From positions 1,984,001 through 2,048,000 of the forward strand of contig NZ_CP015110.1 in NCBI RefSeq assembly GCF_001612555.1: a stretch of 64,000 nt of DNA, given 5' to 3'. Position 1 is the stretch's first letter. Each line of letters opens with the position of its first letter. This stretch comes from Acinetobacter sp. TGL-Y2. Lineage in GTDB: Bacteria; Pseudomonadota; Gammaproteobacteria; Pseudomonadales; Moraxellaceae. The notes beneath the pieces are model-generated. The model made no database searches and had not been told where the DNA came from. It saw only the letters and a list, made by a program, of their open reading frames with translations. Below, one piece after another: positions 37,877 through 47,613 of the stretch. A program made the position numbers and the translations under genes.

Positions 37877-38767
37877 TTATTTGCCCGTTAAACAGATATT
37901 TAAAATCCCATCTAACTCATCCAGTGAATGATAATGAATCACGAGCTTGCCCTTACCGTGCTTATTATGATCAATTTTCACATCGGCACTGAAACGTTCA
38001 GATAACTTCTGTGTTAATTGTTCAATATCAGAAGAGAGCGACGCTTTCGGCTTATCTTGCTTCGGCGCATTCAAATCACGCACCAACTGTTCGGTTTGAC
38101 GCACAGATAATCTTTTTTCAATCACTATTTTAGCAATCTGAATCTGATCTTTAGGCTTTAAGGTCAAAATTGCGCGCGCATGCCCCATGTCCAATTGACC
38201 ATGTTGAATATGGTCTTTAATCGGATCAGCCAGGCTCAAAAGTCTCAACAAATTGCTGACAGTCGTGCGTGCTTTACCCACCGTTTCTGCAATTTCTTGA
38301 TGACTTAAACCAAATTCTTCATGAAAACGCTGTAATGCCATGGCCTGATCAATTGGATTCAAATCTTGACGCTGAATGTTTTCAATTAAGGCCAAAGCAA
38401 TCGCCACTTGATCGGTGAGATCACGAACAATGGCGGGAACCGTGCTCAAACCTGCAATTTGAGCTGCACGCCAACGACGTTCACCCGCAATAATTTCATA
38501 GCTAAATTGTTCATCATCCACTGGACGAATCACAATCGGCTGCATGACACCGTGTTTTTTTATCGACGCTGCGAGTTCTTGCAAATCTTCTTCATGAATA
38601 AATCGACGTGGCTGATAATTACCACGCTTCAATACTTTCACATCAATTTGCTTCAGTTGACCATGATCTAGCGCTTGGACTTCAAGTTGTAGTTTTTCTT
38701 TTTGAATCGACCCCAATAATGCATCTAAACCACGACCTTTCGCCAAGCCTCGTTTTTTTACGGTCAT
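37877..38767 (-). CDS. parB: Chromosome partitioning protein ParB
   Basis: 296 residues. N-terminal KKRGLAKGRGLDALLG, the CTPase/clamp domain with YEIIAGERRWRAAQIAG (GERR motif), a helix-turn-helix (LSHQEIAETVGKARTTVSNLLRLL) and a C-terminal dimerisation region. ParB loads at parS, slides as a CTP-gated clamp and segregates origins with ParA. Its ATG overlaps the parA stop by 4 bases. Confidence 0.97.
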   Translation of the reverse strand: MTVKKRGLAKGRGLDALLGSIQKEKLQLEVQALDHGQLKQIDVKVLKRGNYQPRRFIHEEDLQELAASIKKHGVMQPIVIRPVDDEQFSYEIIAGERRWRAAQIAGLSTVPAIVRDLTDQVAIALALIENIQRQDLNPIDQAMALQRFHEEFGLSHQEIAETVGKARTTVSNLLRLLSLADPIKDHIQHGQLDMGHARAILTLKPKDQIQIAKIVIEKRLSVRQTEQLVRDLNAPKQDKPKASLSSDIEQLTQKLSERFSADVKIDHNKHGKGKLVIHYHSLDELDGILNICLTGK

Positions 38768-39546
38768 GTCTTACTTCCTTTTTTCACTTTGGTTTTTTTT
38801 AACATCTCAGCAGCTAAATTTAAGTAGGCCACTGCACCCTTAGAGCTTTTTTCAAAATAAATAATCGGCAAACCATGTGCCGGCGCTTCCGCTAGGCGGA
38901 CATTTCTTGGAATAACGGTGGTATATAGTTTTTTACCGAAATATTGATCAAGCTCATTTGACACATCACGGGTCAAAGCATTACGTGCATCATACATAGT
39001 CCTCAGCACACCTATAATTTCTAACTGAGGATTTAAAGCTTGCTGAATACGATCAATGGTTTGGGTTAAATCTGCAAGCCCTTCCAAAGCATAGTATTCA
39101 CATTGCATTGGAATGAGCACGCTATCTACTGCTGCCAAAGCATTGATGGTAATTAAGCTTAAACTTGGCGCACAGTCAACAATAATATAATCATAACTGC
39201 CTTCAATTTGCTTTAAGGCTTCTCGCAAAATAAATTCACGCCCGTCTTGCTCCGCAATCGCAAGCTCGACCCCAGCCAAATCACGGTTTGAACCTAAAAC
39301 CTTATAACCCACTTCAGCTTTGGTAATGGCGGTTTCAATCGGTACATCACCCAGCAAAACATCCGTCACCGAATACAGTAGATCATTTTTTTGAATACCT
39401 GATCCCATGGTGGCATTACCTTGGGAATCCATATCAATCAATAACACACGTTTTTTTAATACGGCCAAAGATGCAGCCAAATTTACCGCAGTTGTGGTTT
39501 TACCCACGCCGCCTTTTTGGTTCGCAATTGCAATAATTTGAGCCAT
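38764..39546 (-). CDS. parA: Chromosome partitioning ATPase ParA
   Basis: About 260 residues, deviant Walker A IANQKGGVGKTTTAVNLAA at the N-terminus, DMDSQGNATMGSGI and YIIVDCAPSLSL. It forms ATP-dependent gradients on the nucleoid that pull ParB-parS. GTG 39552 is an alternative start. Order rsmG-parA-parB is that usually found close to the chromosomal origin. Confidence 0.97.
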   Translation of the reverse strand: MAQIIAIANQKGGVGKTTTAVNLAASLAVLKKRVLLIDMDSQGNATMGSGIQKNDLLYSVTDVLLGDVPIETAITKAEVGYKVLGSNRDLAGVELAIAEQDGREFILREALKQIEGSYDYIIVDCAPSLSLITINALAAVDSVLIPMQCEYYALEGLADLTQTIDRIQQALNPQLEIIGVLRTMYDARNALTRDVSNELDQYFGKKLYTTVIPRNVRLAEAPAHGLPIIYFEKSSKGAVAYLNLAAEMLKKTKVKKGSKT

Positions 39547-39571
39547 GCTCACCCCAATCCTTAGAAATTTT

Positions 39572-40204
39572 TCAAATCTGTTTTAATAAAAGTAGATGGC
39601 GCTGTTCATCTAGACGTGGAACATGAAGCTCAACAATCTCACAGCTCCACTCACGCTTAAGCTGTTCAATTTCTTCCGCTGGAATCAAACCTTTCATCGA
39701 TGCAATGATGCTTTTCTCATGCATAAACGGACGTGAAGCTTCAACGAAATCGGTTAATGATGCAAAAGCACGACTGGTAATCACATCGAACTTACCTAGC
39801 TCATCGATGCTGTCGACATTTTCAACGCGCGTTTGAACCGCAACCACATTTTTTAATTTTAAATCAGCAATAAACTGCTTCAAGAAACGAATTTTCTTAC
39901 CATTTGAATCGAGCAACACACATTGACGCTCTGGCTGACACAAGGCAACAATCATACCCGGCATACCGCCACCTGTACCGATATCGAGCAAACGACCTTC
40001 GGGTAAATCGTTCAAAATACTCAAACTATCCAGCAAATGCTTCACCAGCATTTCTTTTGGATCACGAATCGCGGTGAGATTGTAGGCTTTATTCCAAAGC
40101 ACCAAAGAATCTTGATACTTCAACAATAAATTTAATGCCTCATCACTTAGTGTTAAACCAAGTTTAAGACTACCCTGTTGTAACTCTTGGAAAAATGGAT
40201 GCAT
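39572..40204 (-). CDS. rsmG: 16S rRNA (guanine527-N7)-methyltransferase
   Basis: 210 residues with the SAM-binding LLDIGTGGGMPGMIVAL (residues about 68-84), the RDPKEMLVKHLLDSL helix and SRAFASLTDFVE. It methylates G527; loss gives low-level streptomycin resistance in other bacteria. It is directly upstream of parA. mnmG, often adjacent, is not in the window. Confidence 0.97.
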   Translation of the reverse strand: MHPFFQELQQGSLKLGLTLSDEALNLLLKYQDSLVLWNKAYNLTAIRDPKEMLVKHLLDSLSILNDLPEGRLLDIGTGGGMPGMIVALCQPERQCVLLDSNGKKIRFLKQFIADLKLKNVVAVQTRVENVDSIDELGKFDVITSRAFASLTDFVEASRPFMHEKSIIASMKGLIPAEEIEQLKREWSCEIVELHVPRLDEQRHLLLLKQI

Positions 40205-40291
40205 AAACAGATAACATCAAAGTAAAATTTAAATCAAAGTATACCGATTTATGCACCGTGGAACACTATTTAACGCTTAGTGATTACACAC

Positions 40292-40993
40292 TTAATCAAA
40301 TAAGCCCTGACGAATCTGTAAATCTAACTGTGTCAGACGCTCAGGTGTTCCCACATCGACCCACATGCCTTGCATTTTTTCAGCAGAAACCTGTCCATCT
40401 AACATGGCTTGTTTTAACAGTGGCGCAAGTGGTCGTTTGCCCGCATCCAAATTCTCGAACATTTTGGGATGAATGACCGCAACACCGCTATAGGTCAGAT
40501 TCTCGCCTTGCTGCTTTTGATCAAAAGTATAAGCACGACCAGTAGCCAAGGTGAAGTCACCCTTTGGATGTTGTTCTGGATTGGGCACAAAAACCAAATG
40601 TGCAAGATCTGTATTTGAGCCTGCTTTTAAATCAATCTCTAAAAGGGGCGCAAAATCCATTGTGGTCCAAACATCACCATTGACCAAAATAAAAGGCTGA
40701 TCGCCTAAAAGTGGCAAAGCATTGATAATACCGCCTGCGGTTTCTAGGCCTTCATCTTCACGGGTCCAACGAATGGTCACACCGTATTTTGAACCATCAC
40801 CTAATGCACCAATCAATTTATCGGCAAGCCATGCAGAATTAATGATGATCTCTTTCACACCAATGCTTTTAAGCTTTTCAATATGCCAAACAATGAGCGG
40901 CTTTCCACCGACTTCCAAAAGCGGTTTTGGCGTATATAAAGTTAAAGGACGCATCCGACTGCCTAAACCCGCAGCTAAAATCATCGCTTTCAT
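40292..40993 (-). CDS. murU: N-acetylmuramate alpha-1-phosphate uridylyltransferase
   Basis: 233 residues of the sugar-nucleotidyltransferase fold: MILAAGLGSRMRPLTLYTPKPLLEVGGKPL, NSAWLADKL, LVNGDVWTTMDF and WVDVGTPERL. MurU makes UDP-MurNAc from MurNAc-1-P in the peptidoglycan recycling route that bypasses MurA. Its ATG shares a base with the amgK stop. The gene pair identifies it, since the sequence alone could be another nucleotidyltransferase. Confidence 0.93.
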   Translation of the reverse strand: MKAMILAAGLGSRMRPLTLYTPKPLLEVGGKPLIVWHIEKLKSIGVKEIIINSAWLADKLIGALGDGSKYGVTIRWTREDEGLETAGGIINALPLLGDQPFILVNGDVWTTMDFAPLLEIDLKAGSNTDLAHLVFVPNPEQHPKGDFTLATGRAYTFDQKQQGENLTYSGVAVIHPKMFENLDAGKRPLAPLLKQAMLDGQVSAEKMQGMWVDVGTPERLTQLDLQIRQGLFD

Positions 40994-42006
40994 TAGGCCA
41001 CCACCTCATATTTTCCAAACTTTTCTTCAACTTTTGGCAACACACGCGTTTGCATGAACTGAATAAAAGGTGCGAGTTCTGTATAAGGTTTACTTTCTTC
41101 GAGCAAATACCACATGACACGCGGTAAATCTTTTAAATAACCTGACTTACCGTCACGCTCAAACAAACGTACAAAAATACCCAAAATTTTGATATGACGT
41201 TGAATCGCCATCATATCTGCGTCTTGTTTAAACTGTTCAAAATGACGGTCTTGTTTTGATGAATCTGGTAACAAGTCATAAAAGGTTTTAAACCAACCAT
41301 AGACACGATCCGCATTCCACTGCACATACGCATCACGTGTGATCGAGATCAAATCGTAGGTGTCCGCACCAATCACAGCATCTTGAAAATCAATTACACC
41401 CTGCTCAGTTTCGCCTTCAATCACCATTAAGTTACGACTATGAAAATCACGATGCACAATCACTTGAGGCTGTGCGACAGCTGCATTAGCTAAAATTGCA
41501 AAGCTACGCTTGATCAGTGCTGTCTCATCTTGCGTCGGCTGAATCTTGAGAGATGGCAACAACCAATCCGTGAGAAGTTCCATTTCACTGATTAATTTTT
41601 CATAAGAATACTCAGGTAACTCACCTGTGCCATCAATCGATTGCAATTGAATCAACTGTTTAAAACTTTGTGCATAATGCCCATCGACCGTCTGATCATT
41701 GAGCAAGGTGGAGAGCACCACATCTCCAAAATCTTCAAGCAATAAAAAACCATGCTCTAAATCTTTGGCAAGAATATGCGGCACACGTACCCCATGCTGA
41801 TCAAAGAACTCATCAATCGTCACAAAAGGTACACAATCTTCCTGATCAGGAGGTGCATCCATGAGCATAAATGTTTTATTATTCAAAGTAATTCGTGCAT
41901 AACGACGGAAACTCGCATCGCCTGCTAAAAATTTGATTTCACAGTTCTCTGATTGAAGTACAGATGTAATCCATGTTTGTATCAATTGTTCGCGTTGTGT
42001 ATTCAT
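40993..42006 (-). CDS. amgK: N-acetylmuramate/N-acetylglucosamine kinase
   Basis: 337 residues of the APH kinase fold, with VIVHRDFHSRNLMVIEGE (catalytic Asp, residues about 192-209) and GVIDFQDAVIG (metal Asp). AmgK phosphorylates MurNAc at the anomeric position, feeding MurU. It is divergent from lptD with 110 bases between, the arrangement known in Pseudomonas. Confidence 0.93.
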   Translation of the reverse strand: MNTQREQLIQTWITSVLQSENCEIKFLAGDASFRRYARITLNNKTFMLMDAPPDQEDCVPFVTIDEFFDQHGVRVPHILAKDLEHGFLLLEDFGDVVLSTLLNDQTVDGHYAQSFKQLIQLQSIDGTGELPEYSYEKLISEMELLTDWLLPSLKIQPTQDETALIKRSFAILANAAVAQPQVIVHRDFHSRNLMVIEGETEQGVIDFQDAVIGADTYDLISITRDAYVQWNADRVYGWFKTFYDLLPDSSKQDRHFEQFKQDADMMAIQRHIKILGIFVRLFERDGKSGYLKDLPRVMWYLLEESKPYTELAPFIQFMQTRVLPKVEEKFGKYEVVA

Positions 42007-42116
42007 TTGCTATAAATTCTAGTACAGGCTGAATATTTGAAGCGCTAAGTGTAGCCACTTATCCAATTTTTCTCTATGATGCGACAATAATTAATTGCGA
42101 TCAGCATACTTGGTTA

Positions 42117-44609
42117 ATGAGACAAATGAAGCAACAGTTTAAATTCAATCCTTTAGCGACTGCTATTTTGACCTTACTTTGCGGAAGCACAGTATCAAGT
42201 TATGCCGAATCAAATGAAATTGCTTCGGAAATAGACAATCAAAGCTTAAAAACCGTCATTAACGAAAGTTATCCGGGGCAACATTTTTTCGAACAGCATT
42301 ATGTCAGTAAAGACTCACCAGAAGCACAGCAGCGCAGTACGACTTTAAGCAGTGCAAAATTCTGTCAAGATACATGGCTGACACCGATTAGCCCTGACAC
42401 TAAAGCGGTCGATGCCGCAGATGCAACCTCTGTCATTACCGCAGATCAGGGGTATTACAATCCTAATGGTGATTCAACTTTAGATGGTAATGTGGTCATT
42501 GACCAGCAGGGTCGAATGATTCGAGCAGACTCCATTACCATTGACCAAACACAAACCTTTGCCAATGCCAAAGGTAATGTGCAAATGGCGCAGTCTGGTT
42601 TATTGGCGCAAAGCGATCAAATTAATTACAATTTAAAAACCCAAACGGGCGAACTCAACAATAGTTTTTATATTTCTGAGGCCACACATGGTCACGGTCA
42701 TGCTGAACATATTGAGCGTTCATCACCCAATGTGTTGGTCATGCAGAATGCCAGCTATAGCACCTGCCCCCCCGATGAAAGCCCAACATGGAAAATTCAA
42801 GCCAACGAAATTGAGCTGAATCAAGATACAGGACGCGGAACCACCAAGGGCACCAAGCTGTATATTAAAAATACTCCAGTCTTGGCGGTACCTTATTTTA
42901 ACTTCCCCATTGATGACCGCAGAACCACAGGGATTTTAAACCCAAGTTTTGGTTATACCAATGATGGTGGCTTAGAACTTTCCGTTCCAGTCTACTTAAA
43001 CCTAGCACCGAACTATGATGCCACCTTAACTCCACGTTATATTGGTGGTCGTGGTGTGATGGGGCAAGCTGAATTTCGCTATATTACCGAAGACTTTGGT
43101 GGTGGACGTATTTGGGGCGGTTACTTACCTTCAGATGATAAAAAAGATGATAAAGATCGTAAAGATTTACACCTCTTACATGCTTGGCAACTTAACGATC
43201 AGTGGTCAACCAATGTTGAATATAACTATGTTTCAGATAAAGACTATTTTGCAGATTTAGACAACGACCCCAATACCCGTACCGAACTTAACCAACGTCG
43301 TGCTTGGGAGCTGAACTACGGCAACGGTCTTCCTGGTTTAAGCGCACAATTAAGGGTCGAAGATTTTCAAACGCTCGATCCTGACATTAGTGATGTAGAC
43401 CGTCCTTATGCACGTCTACCCCAATTGTTGGTGAACTATGTCACAGGTAATCCACAAGGGCTTGAATATGAGTTTAATAATGACTCGGCCTATTTTCAGA
43501 AGAAAATCAATAATTATGCTGACCTAAACAACCCACAGCCAACCGATGGCAGCAATGTCTATGAGCCAAGTGGGACACGTTTATATAATGATCTTTCAGC
43601 GCGTTATAACTTCCGCAACCAGTGGTCATTCTTCATTCCACAAGCCACAGTTCGAACTTTAAATACATTCTATGATCAAAAAACCATTGATCGTTTAGAT
43701 GAAAGTCAGCGTAAAAAAAGTGAAGATCAGTCTGTCATCGTGCCTGAATTTACTTTAGATACGGGTTTGACCTTTGAAAAGGATGGGAAATACCTACAAA
43801 CCCTTTCACCGCGTGCTTTTTATGCATATTCACCGTATAAAAATCAGGATGGCTATCCAAACTTCGACTCAACCGCGGCGTCAATTAACTACGACCAACT
43901 GTTCAACCCAAGACGTTTTTATGGACATGACCGTTTAGAAGACAATAACTTCTTGTCTTTAGGTTTGAGCTATAGCCTATTTGACACCATTGGTTTAGAG
44001 CGCCTACGTGCAAGCATTGGTCAAAGTTATTTCTTTGATGATCGTAAAGTGACCCTAAACAACAGTAAAGATGATCCATTCAATACTGAGAAACAAACAG
44101 GTCCAGTGATTAGCCTTGCCAGCCAGCTGTCTGAAAACTTTACCGTCAACTTAAATTCTATGTGGATGTCGAATGGTGATAATGCACAACGTGATTTTCA
44201 AGTGTATTACACAGGCAACCAAGGCAATCTGTACAACTTAGGCTATTTTAACCGAAATAACCTTCCAGATCGCCAAGAGGATTATGATCAGGTCACGGCC
44301 TCTTTCATTCAACCCCTAAAAGACAATTGGCGTTTAATGGGTCATGTACAATATGATATGGATAATCATGTGGCGCGTGAATACTTACTCGGTGTTAACT
44401 ATGAGTCATGCTGCTGGGGTGTATCCGTGTATGGTCGCTCCTATTTCAACGACTTAGACAATGTACGTAACTCAGATGTAAAACCCAAACGTGCTGTCAT
44501 GGCAGAATTTACACTCAAAGGACTTGGTGGCTTAAATAGCAAGTTAAGCTCTTTACTTGAAAATCGAATTTTAGGTTTCGATAAAGTTAAACAAAATTGG
44601 ACTCATTAA
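42117..44609 (+). CDS. lptD: LPS-assembly outer-membrane protein LptD
   Basis: 830 residues. A signal peptide (LATAILTLLCGSTVSSYAES) is followed by an N-terminal jellyroll (about 110-260) and a large beta barrel. Conserved cysteines needed for the two interdomain disulfides are seen: FCQDTW (about 83), STCPPDES (about 216) and the adjacent pair in YESCCWGV (about 764-765). With LptE it inserts LPS in the outer leaflet. Met 42126 is an alternative start. Its stop TAA shares a base with the surA start. Confidence 0.97.
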   Translation: MRQMKQQFKFNPLATAILTLLCGSTVSSYAESNEIASEIDNQSLKTVINESYPGQHFFEQHYVSKDSPEAQQRSTTLSSAKFCQDTWLTPISPDTKAVDAADATSVITADQGYYNPNGDSTLDGNVVIDQQGRMIRADSITIDQTQTFANAKGNVQMAQSGLLAQSDQINYNLKTQTGELNNSFYISEATHGHGHAEHIERSSPNVLVMQNASYSTCPPDESPTWKIQANEIELNQDTGRGTTKGTKLYIKNTPVLAVPYFNFPIDDRRTTGILNPSFGYTNDGGLELSVPVYLNLAPNYDATLTPRYIGGRGVMGQAEFRYITEDFGGGRIWGGYLPSDDKKDDKDRKDLHLLHAWQLNDQWSTNVEYNYVSDKDYFADLDNDPNTRTELNQRRAWELNYGNGLPGLSAQLRVEDFQTLDPDISDVDRPYARLPQLLVNYVTGNPQGLEYEFNNDSAYFQKKINNYADLNNPQPTDGSNVYEPSGTRLYNDLSARYNFRNQWSFFIPQATVRTLNTFYDQKTIDRLDESQRKKSEDQSVIVPEFTLDTGLTFEKDGKYLQTLSPRAFYAYSPYKNQDGYPNFDSTAASINYDQLFNPRRFYGHDRLEDNNFLSLGLSYSLFDTIGLERLRASIGQSYFFDDRKVTLNNSKDDPFNTEKQTGPVISLASQLSENFTVNLNSMWMSNGDNAQRDFQVYYTGNQGNLYNLGYFNRNNLPDRQEDYDQVTASFIQPLKDNWRLMGHVQYDMDNHVAREYLLGVNYESCCWGVSVYGRSYFNDLDNVRNSDVKPKRAVMAEFTLKGLGGLNSKLSSLLENRILGFDKVKQNWTH

Positions 44610-45907
44610 TGAAGACGCAAAATTTAAAACAACTCTTTAAAGCTTCCGCATTAGCGCTTATTATTTCTTCATCCATGTCAGCTTTTGCAAACCCAACCGA
44701 TCAAGTGATTGCGATTGTGGGTAAAAGTGCAATTCTTAAAAGTGATCTAGATCAAGGTGTGGCTGAAGCCCAACATCAAATTCAAGCACAAAAAAAAGAA
44801 GTTCCGCCGCGAAATGTATTAGAAGCGCAAATTCTCAATCAACTGATTATTCATCATGCACAGCTTGAGCAAGTGAAGCGCTATGCTATTCAAGCGGATG
44901 AAAAAAGTCTCAATGAAGCCGTACTTAAAGTTGCCAATCAATCCGGTTCAAAAAGCTTGGAAGCTTTTCAACAAAAGCTAGACAGTGTGTCCCCTGGGAC
45001 CTATGAAAATTTGCGTGCACGTATTGCTGATGATTTGCTCATTCAACGCTTACGCCAACAACAAGTCATGTCACGTATCAAAATCAGTGATCAAGACGTT
45101 GATAATTTCTTGAAGTCACCTGAAGGTCAAGCTGCAGTCGGCGGACAGGTTCATGTCTTACACATGCGTGTTTCAGGCTCTGCTTCAGCTGAAGAACTCA
45201 ATAAAACTGCCGCTGAAATTAAGACTGCATTGCAAAACAGCAATGATGTTAAAGCACTGGAAAAAAAGTTCAGTACTGCAAGTATTAAAGTTGATGGTGC
45301 AGATATGGGTACGCGCTCCCTGTCTGACATTCCCGACGAACTGGCAGCACGCGTCAGCGTAATTAATCCTGGACAAACCACTGAACTCATTACCGTGAAG
45401 GATGGCGTTCATGTATTAAAATTGCTTGAGCGTAAAACCAACGACAAAAAAGCTTTGGTTCCCCAGTACAACACACGTCATATTCTGATTAAAACTTCAG
45501 AAGTCGTTACTCCTGAAAATGCGAAACAGATCATTGATAGTATTTATAATCGCATTCAATCTGGTGGCGATTTTGCAACGCTGGCGTCGACCTACTCAAA
45601 TGATCCAGGTTCAGCGCGTGATGGCGGTAGCTTAGGCTGGGTAGCTCCAGGTATGATGGTGCCAGAGTTTGATAAAACGATGCAAAATGCGACAGTTGGC
45701 AAAGTAAGTCAACCGTTTGAAACTCAGTTTGGGTGGCACATTTTGCAGGTGACTGATACTCGCCAACAAGATATGACGGCTGAATACCAAAAGCGCATGG
45801 CGCGTCAAATCTTAGGCGAACGCCAATTTGAAGCAGAACTAGATAGTTGGTTACGTGAACTTCGCACCAGCACCTATGTTGAAATTAAAGGCATTACACC
45901 CCCTTAA
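44609..45907 (+). CDS. surA: Periplasmic chaperone / peptidyl-prolyl isomerase SurA
   Basis: 432 residues. Signal peptide (ASALALIISSSMSAFANP), an N-terminal chaperone domain, then two parvulin domains (about 175-275 and 285-385, the second with TRHILIKTS, FATLASTYSNDPGSARDGGSLGW and FETQFGWHILQV). SurA escorts outer-membrane proteins, including LptD, and the pair is cotranscribed. ATG 44609 overlaps the lptD stop as TAATG. Confidence 0.96.
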   Translation: MKTQNLKQLFKASALALIISSSMSAFANPTDQVIAIVGKSAILKSDLDQGVAEAQHQIQAQKKEVPPRNVLEAQILNQLIIHHAQLEQVKRYAIQADEKSLNEAVLKVANQSGSKSLEAFQQKLDSVSPGTYENLRARIADDLLIQRLRQQQVMSRIKISDQDVDNFLKSPEGQAAVGGQVHVLHMRVSGSASAEELNKTAAEIKTALQNSNDVKALEKKFSTASIKVDGADMGTRSLSDIPDELAARVSVINPGQTTELITVKDGVHVLKLLERKTNDKKALVPQYNTRHILIKTSEVVTPENAKQIIDSIYNRIQSGGDFATLASTYSNDPGSARDGGSLGWVAPGMMVPEFDKTMQNATVGKVSQPFETQFGWHILQVTDTRQQDMTAEYQKRMARQILGERQFEAELDSWLRELRTSTYVEIKGITPP

Positions 45908-45935
45908 ATCATGCTTCAACCCTGTTAACGCATTT

Positions 45936-45966
45936 TAAAAAGCCTCTGCATCAGGGGGCTTTTTTA
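45936..45966 (+). terminator. Terminator of lptD-surA
   Basis: AAAAAGCC/GGGGCTTTTTT-type stem with a short loop and a T-run, 30 bases after the surA stop. Confidence 0.8.
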
Positions 45967-45996
45967 TGCTCAAACTTAAAGCGAAAAATATGAAGC

Positions 45997-46026
45997 AAAA
46001 AAAAGCGCCTATTCGGCGCCTTTTTT
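45997..46026. terminator. Terminator of hfq (bidirectional)
   Basis: GCGCC (46005-46009), loop TATTC, GGCGC (46015-46019), flanked by an A-run and a T-run. It lies 12 bases beyond the hfq stop on the minus strand. Confidence 0.85.
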
Positions 46027-46037
46027 AAAATACTGAA

Positions 46038-46571
46038 TTAACGGTTGTTTTCGTCATCTTGAGTATCGTCAAACTTAGTTTCGCCATCAAAGTTAGGCGC
46101 AGGTGTTGTACCGAAGCCACCTTGACCACCGAAACCACCTTGTTGACCACCACCAAAACCGCCTTGACCACCAAAACCACCGCCTTGACCGCCACCGAAA
46201 CCACCTTGACCGCCAAAACCTTGACCGCCGCCGAAGCCACCTTGACCGCCGAAGCCGCCTTGACCGCCGAAGCCACCTTGTTGACCGCCGAAGCCGCCTT
46301 GAGGAGCACCACCGAAGCCACCTTGAGCACCAGCAGCAGGAGCACCAGCAGGAGCACCAGCAGGACGTGGATTACGTGCAGGAACAACTGTAGAAATTGC
46401 ATGTTTGTAAACCATTTGGCTTACAGTGTTCTTTAATAGAACAACGTATTGGTCAAAAGACTCGATATGACCTTGTAATTTAATACCGTTTACTAAGAAG
46501 ATAGAAACAGGAATACGTTCTTTACGGAGAGAATTTAAGAACGGATCTTGTAAAGTTTGACCTTTAGACAT
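46038..46571 (-). CDS. hfq: RNA chaperone Hfq with long glycine-rich C-terminus
   Basis: About 177 residues, against 102 in E. coli. Residues 1-70 are a standard Hfq core: [44 protein letters not shown] (Sm1) and [15 protein letters not shown] (Sm2, with YKH). The remaining 105 residues are an Ala/Pro linker followed by repeated GGFGG and GGQGG units and an acidic [10 protein letters not shown] tail. This shape is known for Acinetobacter and Moraxella Hfq. MSKGQ at 46571 is the family start, the frame opening at 46583. It follows miaA as in other Proteobacteria. Confidence 0.97.
   Translation of the reverse strand: MSKGQTLQDPFLNSLRKERIPVSIFLVNGIKLQGHIESFDQYVVLLKNTVSQMVYKHAISTVVPARNPRPAGAPAGAPAAGAQGGFGGAPQGGFGGQQGGFGGQGGFGGQGGFGGGQGFGGQGGFGGGQGGGFGGQGGFGGGQQGGFGGQGGFGTTPAPNFDGETKFDDTQDDENNR
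46101..46370 (-). repeat. Glycine-rich tandem coding repeat in hfq
   Basis: The hfq tail is built from variants of a unit encoding GGFGGQ (and GGFGGG), about 18 bases long, repeated a dozen or so times. Such DNA can expand or contract by slippage. It also creates long spurious frames on the other strand and frames, which are not genes. Confidence 0.85.
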
Positions 46572-46662
46572 TTTATACTCCAAAAAAATTTAAAATCAGC
46601 GCAAAAACTATCTTTAATTTTTCAATTAAAATTTATAAAAAAGACAGTAACTAAATTTTGCT

Positions 46663-47607
46663 TTATCCATATAAGTTTCGCAAGTCTTCTTGCGCTTGCT
46701 TTATCGTTAAATAAGTTTTAAAACTGTGCGCTTCTCGCAAAGAACGTAACCAAGTGTATTGACGTTTTGCAAGTTGTCGTGTTGCGTATAAAGCTTTATC
46801 CTCCATCTCTTGCTTGGATGTGTGACCACCATCACTATTTTTAAGAAAATCTAAGGCTTGGCGATAACCGACCGAACGTGCTGCAGGTAAATTTTCATTC
46901 AAATCGTATTTTTCAATCAAATACTCAACTTCATTTAAAAAACCGATATCCCACATTATTTTTAATCTTTGTTCAATTCTTTTGTGCAATTCTAACCGAT
47001 CTGGAAGCAAAGCATAATTATGAAAATTGTAACGGTATGCGGTTTGTTTCGGCTGCTCAGCCTGCAATAGACTAATTGGCTTTCCTGTAATACGAAAAAC
47101 CTCTAAAGCACGAATAACGCGTTGCTTGTCACTGGTATTGAACTTGGCACCAGCAACGGGATCAACCTGCTTTAATTGCTCATGCACATGCGCCCAACCA
47201 TTGCGCTCCGCTTCAACTTCAATTTGCTGTCGAATCTGCTCATTGGCATTGGGTAAATTGTCCGCCAAACCTTCAAGTAAGGCTTTATAGTACAACATCG
47301 TACCGCCGACCAAAATCGGGGTTTTGCCTCGTGCGTGAATTTGATTAATCAGACCCGATGCATCTTCTACAAATTGCGCCGCAGAATACACTTCAAGTGG
47401 CGTAATGATATCAATTAGATGATGCGGATACAGCGCCTGCTCTTGTTTCGACGGCTTGGCTGAACCGATGTCCATGTCTTTATAAATGAGCGCAGAGTCG
47501 ACAGAGATTATTTCATAGCCCCCACGTGCATACAGTTCACATGCCAAAGCGGTTTTACCACTTGCCGTAGGTCCCATTAACTGAATGACAGGCATTTGAT
47601 TTGACAT
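46663..47607 (-). CDS. miaA: tRNA dimethylallyltransferase
   Basis: About 314 residues with P-loop [48 protein letters not shown] and [12 protein letters not shown]. It prenylates A37 of tRNAs reading U-starting codons. ATG 47607 is preferred over TTG 47613. It starts just after the mutL stop and precedes hfq, preserving the mutL-miaA-hfq order. Confidence 0.97.
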   Translation of the reverse strand: MSNQMPVIQLMGPTASGKTALACELYARGGYEIISVDSALIYKDMDIGSAKPSKQEQALYPHHLIDIITPLEVYSAAQFVEDASGLINQIHARGKTPILVGGTMLYYKALLEGLADNLPNANEQIRQQIEVEAERNGWAHVHEQLKQVDPVAGAKFNTSDKQRVIRALEVFRITGKPISLLQAEQPKQTAYRYNFHNYALLPDRLELHKRIEQRLKIMWDIGFLNEVEYLIEKYDLNENLPAARSVGYRQALDFLKNSDGGHTSKQEMEDKALYATRQLAKRQYTWLRSLREAHSFKTYLTIKQAQEDLRNLYG

Positions 47608-47613
47608 GTACAA

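Noticed and set aside
39614..40265. parS-like half-sites near parAB (ACGTGGAACA at 39614-39623 and CCGTGGAACA at 40256-40265)
   Set aside because: Only the right half of the parS palindrome (TGTTCCACGTGGAACA) is present in each; the left half does not match, so neither is a credible parS.
46025..46436. Long frames on both strands overlapping hfq (Val/Ala-rich, Thr-rich and His/Arg-rich proteins)
   Set aside because: They are shadows of the repetitive glycine codons of Hfq in other phases.
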